Of a DNA stretch of 64,000 nucleotides, positions 23,201-34,664 are shown in pieces. The stretch comes from Anthoceros angustus. Taxonomy: Eukaryota > Streptophyta > Anthocerotopsida > Anthocerotales > Anthocerotaceae. Both the position numbers and the translations under genes were made by a program. Location of the stretch: positions 868,001 to 932,000 of the forward strand of contig MU008173.1 in NCBI GenBank assembly GCA_010909165.1, written 5' to 3'. The notes under the pieces were generated by a model that did no database searches, was not told the origin of the DNA, and was given only the letters and a program-made list of their open reading frames with translations. Position 1 is the stretch's first letter. Each line of letters opens with the position of its first letter.

Positions 23201-26200
23201 GCATTCATGTATGCATTCCACCCAAAATTGTGCTCGTTGTGCTCACCTAATTGTTGAATTGATGGAATGTTGGAATTAAATGCACTGCTGCCAAGCATTA
23301 GCAATTCACCAGGACTGTCAGATGAATGCTTTTTTCGAAGATCTTTTGCAGCTTGTCGTAATTGGTGCCCAGGTCCTGACAGTGCTAATAATCCACTTGA
23401 AAAAGCTGGCAGGGAGTTTTCTGCCAAACCCTGCACATCAGTTCTGGCTTTTCTTCCAGGGAAGCTGGAGCCACTCAGTCCTAGCTGTGGCTCGGGTATG
23501 TCTGCAGACGTATTACCAGCTAACTGCAACCCTCCTGCTTGGATCTCTGGCCGTGCATCAGTTTCTGGTCTCAAGCTGTTGTTAAAAGCCTCTACTGGCA
23601 CCCCAGGAACAGTGTAGTATCTGTGGGGAAAAGATGCATTGCCCTGAGTGTGTGTTTCCACATTTATTGGTGGCCAAATCATCTGACTGCCAGCTTGGCC
23701 AAACCCCCAATTGTTCCCTTGGCCCTGCGACTTGGAAGTATCTCCTTGTCCTTGACCCATATCACCGGCCTGAGCTGATGAGTCCTCCATTCCATCAGGA
23801 CACTTAACCCTGTGCGATGATTTATCCCCATCTGCCTTCCCAGCAGGACGCATGGCTTCAGCATTAACTTCCTCCCTGCTTTCCTTGCCCCGTAAGGCAA
23901 TTCGTTCCTTTTGTCTATCCCTAGCCTTTGCACTGCAAAGACAAGACAGCACAAAAGCCTTGTCACTGAATGCCACAAGGCCACAACTGAGATGCAAAAA
24001 GCAACGACATAACAAGGAATATAGGATATACAATTTCAGCTTCAAGGCTCGTCCTGCTGCAGTATATCCAGACTCCTCATCTTCTTCCTCGCGAGCCTCC
24101 GACTACAAAAAGGTCACAAGTTGTGATGAGAATCCGACATAGTGTTGTAAGTGGGGAAGCTACTATGCCCCGAGAACAAACATTGTACCACACCCTACTC
24201 TTACAATAGGGACAAGACACAAAATACATACCTCACTAGACGTTGGAAGCGGCGACTTCACTGCAACTCCTTCATTGTACGACACGATCTTCCTTTGTCG
24301 CTTCCCCCTACCAAGCATCGCCTCCTTCTGTGTTTGTAGCTTCTCCCACCTGAGGTCAGTGTGCAAGATGTATTAACAATCTAATTACAAATAAGCAACC
24401 AAGGCAGAATCTGGCATCACATTGTGACACATGCATTTACAGGTGGAACCCTGTTGGCAAATACCTTTCCCGCAATAGCCTCTCCCAGTCATCATCCTCT
24501 TCACCTTTTCCCCCTCGCTCAATTGCCGTGCTTATATCCGTGTCTTTGCATGGAAGTTCCTCTGCATCCACCTCTTCAACTGGATCTTGATCATTCGATT
24601 CCCAAGCCTGCACAGCCAATACACTACAAATAACTACACAGCAGACAGACAACCTAATCAGCACTACACCAACAGCATGACCTAAGAAACATGCGAGCAC
24701 TGGAGCTGAGCTATACCTTCATAGATCCAAGAATATCTCCGTCTTGCTCACCCTCAGCCTCCTCATGGTAACTTGTTGACCGGTCTAGAAGCCGGGTGAT
24801 GGCTGCCTCATCCCACACTATCTTACTCCGCCCAGGCTGCAGGCACTTGTCACCATAATTATCACCAAGGCCATTGACCTTTCTCTTCTGCTTTCCCTCA
24901 ACTTCATCTGGCACATCTCCATCTGAGCCATCAAGAGGAATCGGGGCGTCCTTGGATCCATCTGGACGCGAGTCTGCCTGGAACAGCTCCTCAGTACCCC
25001 AACGAAGAATATCCTCAACCTCCTTTTGAGATCCAGACTTATTTGCAAAGAGATGGTCTAGCATGAGCTTCTTTTTGGCAAGTTGGAGAATGCGTTCCTC
25101 CACACTAGCCCGAACCATCAGTCTGTAAACCAGCAGAACTTTAGACTGGCCAATCCGATGAGCACGATTCATAGCTTGTATATCTGCATGTGGGTTAAAG
25201 TCGGAATCATAGATAATCACTGTATCGGCTGTGGCAAGATTGATGCCTAGACCACATGACCGAGTAGACAACAGAAAGACAAACCGTGAAGTATCCTGGT
25301 TGAAGCGCGCTATAGCAGCCTGTCGATCTGCCAGTGGTACATTTCCTGACACCCGCTCATAAGAATCACCCCCAAACTGGTAGGTAAGGTAATCTTCAAG
25401 AATGTCCAACAGCTTAGCCATCTGCGAGAATATGAGGACTCGATGACCTTGCTCCTTGAGCTTTCCCAGCAGAGTATGCAAAAGCTTTAGTTTTGCTGAG
25501 GCATTGATACGCATATCTTGCAAAAACTCTGGAGTGCCCTTTTCAGGTTCTGTTCCAGAGATGAGGTACGGATGATTGCATACCTTCCGAAGCTGCATGA
25601 CAATGTTCAGCATAGACCGCTGTTGACCGGCCTTGACACCTTGTCTCAATAGCTGATAATTCCTTGTCAACAAAGCTCGATAGTACTCAGCTTGAACAGA
25701 AGTAAGTTCCACCGGAACAAGTCTTTCCCTCTTTGGGGGGATATTCTGCATAGCATCCTTCTTAAGCCTTCGCAGCATGTGAGGGGAAACAAGCTTCTTC
25801 AGCTCATCCACCTGCTCCATGGTACTGAGTGAGTTGAATTGCTCCTGAAATGCAGCAAGTGACCCTGGACACCGATCGGGTTGCAAGAAGGCCAACAGAT
25901 TGTACATCTCACCAAGATTGTTTTGAAGAGGTGTACCCGTTAAAAGCACCCTGTGTGCAAAGGAGTAGGTGTTGAGTAAAGTTGACAACTTGCTCTCTGA
26001 ATTTTTCAATCTGTGACCCTCATCTACAACCAATGACTCCCAAGGAACGGCACGAAGCTGATTTGAGTCACTGATCACCATCTCATACGTGGTGAGCATC
26101 ACATTGAACTTAAAAGGCCGCTGCTTTTTCCCGTCGTTCTCACCTGCATACCACTCAAACTGGCGTATGGCAGCTCTAGCTTTCGCCGTTCCATGATACT

Positions 26201-29200
26201 CTATGACATTCAATGAGGGAGCCCAAAGAGAGAACTCTGCCATCCAGTTTGGCATCGTTGACAAGGGAACAAGGACCAGGCAGGGCATCCTCACTCCAAA
26301 TTCATGGTGTAATGTGGAGAGAAATGCACAAGCAGAGATTGTTTTACCTAATCCCATCTCATCAGCCAAAATAACATTTTGCCGCCGTAACCAACACTTG
26401 CGCAGCCAGTTCAGTGCCTCCATCTGATGCGGAAAGAGAGTACCACCCTGCAACTCCTTAGGCTGCTCCATGAGGGGCTCCACTGGCACATTTTTGGCAA
26501 GATGGCCAGAATGGGGGAGACCTTCCGACAGGAGAGCTGCTGATTCAAATTTATCAAACTTTTCTATCAGCTCAGCATGCTTGCTGACGACTGGCTCATC
26601 TACCCGTTCCCAGGTGCATTCCTCATAGGACAACCCCGTCCATTTCACAAGTACTTTGTCTGAGTTCCCGAGTTTCCTTCGAGCAATGATTCGTTGGGGT
26701 TTGGACCACTGCTCATCAACAAGCATCATGGGAACCACACCAAACTTAAGCTTGTAATTATCAAGCTTGCGCTTGGCCAGCACTACCAAGCTGTGTTCAC
26801 TGACCCACTGATTATGGATATGAGCCTTCCCAGCCCATTTTACAAGAAATTCCAGACTTGACTTCTCAACTGACTTGTCCGCTGGAACTCTACCTGCAGC
26901 GGCCAAGGCCTTTCCCACTGGTGAGACGGACTCTCCTCCACATTCTGCAATACCGTCACATAACTCAGGCACTCCACCTTCATCACGCTTAGATGCAGAA
27001 GACTTGTCCGGAGCTTCTGAAGCATTCGCAACAGGGCTTTGAGCCGCCTGCTGTGGTACTACCGAAGATGTCGGTTTGCACTTTAAAGGTTCAGAATCCA
27101 AATTCTGTGGGCAACTCTTTGAATCCAGCACAACCCCGTCAGTCAATGAGTCTACTTCCATTGGAACAGGCATTTCCTCTTCATTCGAGTCTGGATGTAC
27201 AGCTGGACTCCCGTTTTTACTTCTGGCTGTAGATACTTCGCAGTTGTTTGGGAACCTGTGCAACCTGGCCTTTGATGCTGCAACATCAGGGCTTGAACAG
27301 GCCTTCGATGCTGCAACCCCAGGGCTTGACCTGGCTCTTGATGCTGCAGCCTCAGGGCTGGACCTGGCCTTTGATACTACAGCCTCAGAGCTCTTCCTGT
27401 CATGGTCATACTCAGTCTCCATCTGGAGATCCTCTCTGCTCTTCACACAACTCAAGTCAGCATCCACACTCTTGTGAGGCTTAGAGTCAGATGCAGCCTT
27501 TTGGACTGCAGTGAGCACACTGCTATCAATGGGGTAATTCGAGGTAGTTTCGGGGACTGGACTGATTGCCCCTAATCGGCATCCCAAAATTCGATCCACC
27601 TAGTCAAAGCACAAAAGTTAGAATTACCATGACCTAGGGAGTCATGCATTCAAATGGCGGATATCACAATCCAACAGAACACTGACTTCCACAACAAAGA
27701 CACAGCAGATTGAGCTCCCACCTGCTTTTCATGTGGAGACAGAGGGAAAAAGTCCTCCATGGATTTCTTTCCAAACTTGCCACCTTTGCTTGCACCCTCC
27801 AGCCCACAGCCTTTACAGAAACCTGAACTGCTTGAAAAATCTGAAGACATATACTCTGTCCCACATCCTTCACATCTTACAAACACAGCGTTTCCTCTGT
27901 CCTCCTGCTTTTTCTTCTTGGGATTGGTAGAGTCCCCATCCCTTTTCTTCTTCTTAGGCTTGTCAAGATGCAGGTTGCCTTCAGATTGACACTCTTTCTC
28001 TTTTCCCACTGTGCTCTTTGATTGCAAGATGTCTGGCCCATGTTCCTTTTTCCTTTTTCGTTTTTTAACCTCATCTGCTGTCTCTGCCTCTTCACTGTGA
28101 TTCACTTTGCAGCCCGTCAGAAGTACCAACTTTTTCTCACCAGCCAGATCGACAGTCTTGCAAAGTTTGTGACCACCTGGTTTCTGCCCCCCCATTGCGG
28201 ACGAAGTCCCAGACTCTCTATTCTCAACACACAAATGACATCTCCACTTTCCAGGAGGAGTTTGCTGTAAGAGGATCACCACAACAAGGCATCGAGTCAC
28301 GAAAGGCGCAATCTCAAGTGTACTGCATTGCAGCAAAAATATGGGAGAGGAGAGCACCCCCCCACTGCTGATCTAAGGTTCCCTGTGTGCGAGAAATTAC
28401 CTTGAGAGGTGGGACAAGACAATCGAGATGATAAACACGAGGGCAGAAGTCGCAGCACAGTAGGTCTCCACCAATCTCACAGATTACACACTCATAATAA
28501 TACTGCATACAGGATCAGGTGTCAATTCTCTAGATTCCAGAAAGAAGCTCCAAAATTGGAAAGAGCACAGGACCATTATAGTGCTGCTCACCCCATCAGA
28601 TCCTGTCTTCTTCTCTTGCTGTGCACTATCCTTGATCACAGGGCTAGCATCCAGGTCACTGGACACTCTGTCATTCTCATCTACATCCATGGATGCAGAG
28701 ACTACTTTAATCTTCTTCTTGGGCACCGACTCCATGGATGCATCATCATACAAGTCGTCAGATCCACTGTCCTCAAGGGTTTCAGTGTCTTCGGGTTTCT
28801 CTGACTTTCTCTTCTGCCTGCCTGCCTCATGCTCCTTGGAAGTGAGTGGCTTCTCAGCCTCTTTGCCTATGCGGTGAAGTTTCAAGCGCCTTCTGTCGGG
28901 GCGGACAGGATGTTTCGCAACAGTCTTGTACAACCCACGAGATCGCAAGGCATCCACACATCTGGCGGCCCGGCGAGCACAAACCTTCCTCACTTCTCCC
29001 AAAGCTGCTTCCAGCTCCTGTTGCTCTTCCGAGGTGATGTCCTTCAACCAAATTGTACAATGCCAGCACTGTCAGGACCGCGGGCCACCAGAAACAATTT
29101 TGGAGCTGAAGGCAACTGCTGACTTCAGACATGAGCATGGCAGAAAAGAGTGAAGGCGGACAAGGTATTGCTGCACAAACCTGTTTAAAGAAAGTGTCGA

Positions 29201-30432
29201 AATTCTCCTCATAATGGGCCAAGTTTTCAGACTTCATCCATACACTGCAAATGTTCCAGACAAGCACGTCTTAGACTCATACAGGAGAGAGTCCACGGAG
29301 CCAGGCACAGAGCAGGTTGCTTAAACATTCCTAGCCACACCAGGAAAGGGGAAACAAGAGCAGTGAGAGCAGTACAAGACTGGCGGAATGAGATACTCAC
29401 TAAACATAGTCGCTGAGCCCATAAAATTTCACACAAATGTGATCGGCCTTCTTCATCCTGAAAAAGAAAAGCAGAGAGGAGGCATAAGCAGTTGAAGACG
29501 AGGAAGAGGCCAGCGAGACAGAAGATCCAAATTGCATACCAAGGTGTAGGGGAAGGGAAGACACACTACGAGTACTCACTTGACAACTTCCGGCGGCAGC
29601 TCGCTGGTAGTGGATACCTGGACAAGAATGAAGGGAGGAGTGAAAACCCATTGGCTTGCTCCCTCATTCCACAACGAGGCACAGGGCAGGAAGGGGGAGA
29701 TACGTACCCGTGCAGGCCACCAAGGGTGGCCATCAAGTTTTGCCCACACAAGCATCTGTGTCGAAAAAGATTTTTTTCTGGAGTGGCCATCAGACGACAT
29801 TGGCTGAAAGGCACCCGCAGCGGACATCCAGCCCTTAGAACCCCCGTCCTTGCGAGCACTGCGTTGCCTCCTCAAGAAGTCGGGAACAGAAGTGTCAGCA
29901 TGAGAGGGGGGGCGGCCGTTCCTGGGACCGTGGCGTTCATCTGTGAGCCTGGAAATGGAGGCGGAGGCAGACATAAGACGGTACAGCTGCAGCTGCGTGC
30001 GGAGAGGGAACGACCTGGACAAGGAGTGTTAGTGCTTACCCGCCATCGGAATGAGTGGTAGTAGTAGTGGTGGTGGCAAGATCTTCCGAGCGAGTCCGAG
30101 CATCTTGAGCAGAAACATCCTGAATTTGAGGCGGGGTGGGGATGGCGCCGGCGCTGCGTGCTGCTGGACCTGGCGGTGGGAAGAAGAGATCCATGTGAGG
30201 AAAAACGTAATGTAGGACGGACCTGTGAGCCAAGTGAGGATCAAAGGGGAGGAGCGGCAAATCCGGCATGCACTACCAACCATTAGAGGTGGCCCGGTTC
30301 TTGACGCCGCCTTGATCGCCGGGGGAGAGGCGATGCGCAAACTTGAGAAGAATGCCGGAAGCAGCCGATCCTGGTGCCCGCTTGTGGCTACTCTTGCCAT
30401 GTTGGGCTTGAGGGTCCGTGTCCCTGCTGTCC

Positions 30433-30464
<32 letters not shown>

Positions 30465-31094
30465 CTCTCTCTCCTCTCCTCCCGCTCCCTGTCTCGCTCC
30501 TGGTCTCGTTCCCTGTCCTTGCGAGCACTGCGTTGCCTCCTCAAGAAGTCGGGAACAGAAGTGTCAGCATGAGAGGGGCGGCCGTTCCTGGGACCGTGGC
30601 GTTCATCTGTGAGCCTGGAAATGGAGGCGGAGGCAGACATAAGACGGTACAGCTGCAGCTGCGTGCGGAGAGGAACGACCTGGACAAGGAGTGTTAGTGC
30701 TTACCCGCCATCGGAATGAGTGGTAGTAGTGGTGGTGGCAAGATCTTCCGAGCGAGTCCGAGCATCTTGAGCAGAAACATCCTGAATTTGAGGCGGGGTG
30801 GGGATGGCGCCGGCGCTGCGTGCTGCTGGACCTGGCGGTGGGAAGAAGAGATCCATGTGAGGAAAAACGTAATGTAGGACGGACCTGTGAGCCAAGTGAG
30901 GATCAAAGGGGAGGAGCGGCAAATCCGGCATGCACTACCAACCATTAGAGGTGGCCCGGTTCTTGACGCCGCCTTGATCGCCGGGGGAGAGGCGATGCGC
31001 AAACTTGAGAAGAATGCCGGAAGCAGCCGATCCTGGTGCCCGCTTGTGGCTACTCTTGCCATGTTGGGCTTGAGGGTCCGTGTCCCTGCTGTCC

Positions 31095-31126
<32 letters not shown>

Positions 31127-31582
31127 CTCTCTCTCCCTCTCCCGCTCCCGCTCCCTGTCTCGCTCCCGGTCTCGTTCCCTGTCCCGGTCCTTGTCCTTGT
31201 CCTTGTCCTTGTGCTTGAGCGGCAGGAGCAGAGGAGCATGTGCATCTGGCGAGGAAGAGGTGGCAGCTGAGCAAGCTGAGGGAGCGGAAGGCGACGGGCG
31301 GGCAGGGCCAGGGCCAGGGGCAGGGGCGACGGCGGCCGGGTTGCCGAGCTTGATTCGGAGGCGGACAGGCGGGTTAGTCCCGGTAGCAGTGCCAGTGCCT
31401 GTGGCCGTCCCCGTGGTGGTGCCGGCGGCGGAGGCGGAGGTGCTGCTGGAGACCTTGATCGTGTTGTTGATGCTCTTGTACTTGGTTGATGAGTCCATAT
31501 GGCTGCTATGGCTGGAGCTGTTGTTGGCTGGAGAAGCCGTGGTGCTACCACGAGTGCTGGTTCCCTGTCCATGGCGCAGCAT
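20220..31582 (-). CDS. CHR4/PICKLE-related CHD chromatin remodeler with N-terminal PWWP
   Basis: Fifteen exons read in frame on the minus strand: 31582-30939, 30884-30705, 30014-29708, 29617-29580, 29457-29401, 29244-29181, 29041-28592, 28502-28401, 28264-27722, 27599-24717, 24607-24465, 24349-24232, 24102-24032, 23932-23083, 22952-20220. The total is 9,183 nt or 3,060 residues. Order of domains: basic RE/RD-rich N-terminus (~150-190); PWWP ([16 protein letters not shown], ~362-430); C4HC3 PHD finger ([17 protein letters not shown], ~585-630); two chromodomains ([17 protein letters not shown] ~1040; [16 protein letters not shown] ~1120); SNF2 ATPase with DEMGLGKT (~1200) and DEGHRLKN; helicase C; SANT/Myb-like ([21 protein letters not shown], ~2317). 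PHD, chromodomains, SNF2 and the C-terminal SANT-like part match plant CHR4/PKR1. This family uses ATP to move nucleosomes in the nucleus. The start at 31582 is the in-frame Met I prefer; 31633 is also possible. The model skips the duplicated exon block at 30046-30700. Confidence 0.88.
29846..31190. repeat. ~665-bp tandem duplication of 5' exons of the remodeler gene
   Basis: Unit 1 spans about 29846-30516 and unit 2 about 30517-31190. They are almost identical: the offset is 669 bases at cgggaacagaagtgtcag and 662 bases further right. Each unit holds part of the RE/RD-rich exon, the whole ~180-bp exon 2 and the first part of exon 3. Small indels separate the copies, including a 1-base loss (gagaggaacg versus gagagggaacg) and a 3-base G-run difference. 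The junction fuses exon 3 sequence to RE/RD-rich sequence near 30516. Confidence 0.9.
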
Positions 31583-31644
31583 GGCTGCTGCTGCCCGCTG
31601 CCTGTTGCGTCCTGGGTTTAGTCCAGTGTGCACTGGACTTGGCT

Positions 31645-31900
<256 letters not shown>

Positions 31901-31940
31901 CCTGGGCGTTGGTGGTGTTCCTAATGGTCAAGGCCGCCAT

Positions 31941-34660
31941 GTCCTTGCTTGGCCATGGCTTGGCAAGAATCCATTGTAGGCGGGGGCCCCGGGGAGAGGA
32001 GAAGGAGGAAGGAGGCTAGCTGGGCCAGACGCCAAATGGGCGACGAGCAGCTGGCCGGGGTCGGAAGCAGGAACAGGAACAGGGGTGCCATTCTTGGCGA
32101 AGGTGGTGGTGGGGCATCCGGCAATTGTGCCATAGCCAGGGGAGAGGGAGCAATGGGGAGGACGGGCAGGGAGGCGGAGAAGTGGGTGCCAGGAAGGAGG
32201 GAGGTGGGGCCTGGGGCAGGGGCAGGGGCAGGGGCAGGGGCAAGGCCGGACCAGGCCAGGCCAGACAGGGTTGCGAGGACGGATGGACCAACTGGGTCAG
32301 CCACCACTCCGCCCACGCATGGGAGAGGAGAGAGATGGAAGAGAAGCAGGAGGAGGAGATGGAGGAGCAGGAGTCGAGACGGCAGAGCAGGCCAGGCCAA
32401 GGCAGAGCCAGGAGCAGGAGCAGGAGCAGGAGCAAGCCAGAAGGGCCGGGGCCGCGAGGAACGTGCGGTGGGCCCACGTGGCGGGGGGCGGCAGCAGCCT
32501 GACTACGAGGTTGGGTAACCAGGTGGCGCGCACTCGGTGGCGGCGTTCGATCGTCCGCGGCCTGGCTGCGGCCTGTTTAAGGCGGCCAGGCTGAGGCTGA
32601 GGCTGAGGCTGAGGCTGAGCAGCAGCCATTCGGAATTCCCGACCCCGACCTCGGGCCCGGGCCCGGGCCCGGTGTTAGTGCGAATGTAGAGCGAGGGATT
32701 TGGAGGTTTGGGCTGGGCTAGCTGCCAAGCCCAAGAGCAGGGCAGAGCGGAGCAGCGCAGCGCAGCGCAGCGCGTTTCTGTTAGGTCCGGTCCGCATGTC
32801 CGCATGAAGTGGGACGCCTCGGGGCGCCCCAGAATATGGACTCATCAGCCCGAGGAATCGTTCCATCAGCGCTAAAGAAAGATACTGGCGGGGGAGGCGA
32901 CTGGGGGTCTGGAGACTGGAGCGCAATGGGGGCAAAAGCACAGTCTGGCTTCGTGTATTATCATGTATAGGCAGGGGCAGGGGCAGGGGCAGGAGCAGGG
33001 GCAGGCGAGCAGGCGTGATCGCCACGTCTGATGTTAGTCTGCTTGCTTGCTTCCTTCCTTCCTTCCTTCCTTCCTTCCTTCCTTCCGTGTTTCCTTCCCA
33101 TGTGGAGTGCGTTCGCCCTCCAAATCTTTGCCCACCACTCACTGGCTAGGCTAGGTAGTAGGGCCGCCTCTCTCTCACATGCAACGCGACGCGACGCGAC
33201 GCAACGCCAGCAGAGTCCAGCAGTGAAGAGTGAAGCGCAAGAGCCCTCACCAAGATCGTGGCAGTTCCAAGACACAGTGTGGCATGGACATGGCCATGGC
33301 CATGCCGGATGAAGCTGTTTGTACGTGGTTGCATCACACTCGTCATCAGCCTGAGCCGCGGCCCGCACTTGATGGTGGCCAGGCCACGCCCACGCCCACG
33401 CCCACGCCAGGCCACTCCCTTGAAAGCCCGTTGCCGCCAACACTAGCAAGCCGCACCCGCATCCGCATCCGCACCCGCACCCGCACCCGCACCGCGCACC
33501 GCGCACTTGGATTCAAGAGCAGGAGCAGGCGACCAGGCTGCAGGCTGCAGGCCAGGGGCCGGGCAAGGCGACGGCAAGCCTCCTCGTACACCACCGGCAG
33601 TCATGGGTCCGGACTCCGGACTCCGGACTCCCGTCCAGTCCAAGTGGTGGGCCCGCCCCGCTTCTCCGGGCTCGCACTCACCTGCTACCTTCCGGGGCTC
33701 CTGAGTCCTGACGCACAAGGTGCCTGCCCGGCCCCTGCGACGTCGCCTCTCATCTCCCACCACGCCCCTCGTACGCGCGCATTCCGCGGCGTCTTTCACA
33801 CAGCCACAGCCGCTGCCCGCTGCTTCCCCCGCTCTCCCTCTCCCTCTCCCTCCTCTCTCTTCCTTCTCTCTCTCTCTCTCTTCTCCCTCTCCTCCTCAGG
33901 CCGCGGCTTCCTCCATGTTGCCCCGCCGCCCTGGGACCCAGCGGCCAGCGCGCGGCTCGGACGGCGAGCTCGGGCCCCGGAGCTCCCGGAGGCTCTTGCA
34001 CCGTTGCGCTCCTTCCACTCTACTTCCACATTCTTAGTGCACTCCCGCCTGCCCGCCCGCCGGCCGCCTACCCCACCTGCCTCATCCATGGCCCGGATGC
34101 CTTCATCTCTGCTACATCCTACATTCAACCCTTTCGACACCCACCCGATTGCCGACTCTCATTGCTGCCCATGGCCGACTTGTCTGCGCCCGCGACCAGC
34201 GCAAGCTCGGCACGCTCCACACTTCGCTACCCCTCCCATTATCAGAGCCGGGCATGCGCACCACCTGGACCTCCCCAACTTCACCTCCGCCCGCCATGTC
34301 CGCGCTTGTCCGCGACCTTCATGCCACCAACGTCTCCACAATTTCGGCGCCCCCCGCACAACGCAAATCACAATGCACATCCATACGCTCTACATGAAGC
34401 AAACGTTGGTTGCTGCCGCTTGCAGTAACATAAGTCGTGCCCATTAATTACTTCGCCCTAGATCATTCCGTTAATACGTAGCGCTAGCGTCAATTACATC
34501 TCCGGCGACATACAAGGCCCCATATGTACCCACATGCTACAAACCGTCCCCCGGCCAAAACTTCGTGCTAACGTTACGGCACCAAAAAGGACATTGGCCC
34601 CCATCTATTGGAGAACCCTACAACGGATCCTTCTGCACCTACGCCCTCCTAGCTACAGCC
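31941..34660. other. Low-complexity spacer between remodeler and callose synthase
   Basis: It is dense in short tandem repeats: ggggca (about 32215-32240), ggagca (about 32410-32432), ggctga (about 32586-32615), gggccc (about 32655-32675), a ttcc run (33051-33086), gcgac (about 33186-33200), cacgcc (about 33385-33410), ccgcac (about 33455-33490) and a CT-rich run (about 33835-33895). A 405-codon + ORF (33230-34447) runs through these repeats and has no domain. The left part presumably carries the remodeler promoter and the right edge the 3' region of callose synthase. Confidence 0.6.
33051..33086. repeat. (TTCC)n microsatellite
   Basis: About nine perfect tetranucleotide units. Confidence 0.9.
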
Positions 34661-34664
34661 TCTT

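Noticed and set aside
30694-31572. 292-codon minus ORF MDREPAL...
   Set aside because: It reads the remodeler's exon 1 in a shifted frame and continues through introns; the frame with VRLRIKLG and the RE/RD tract splices correctly.
33230-34447. 405-codon + strand ORF
   Set aside because: It runs through microsatellites and has no domain; length is explained by GC-rich, stop-poor repeats.
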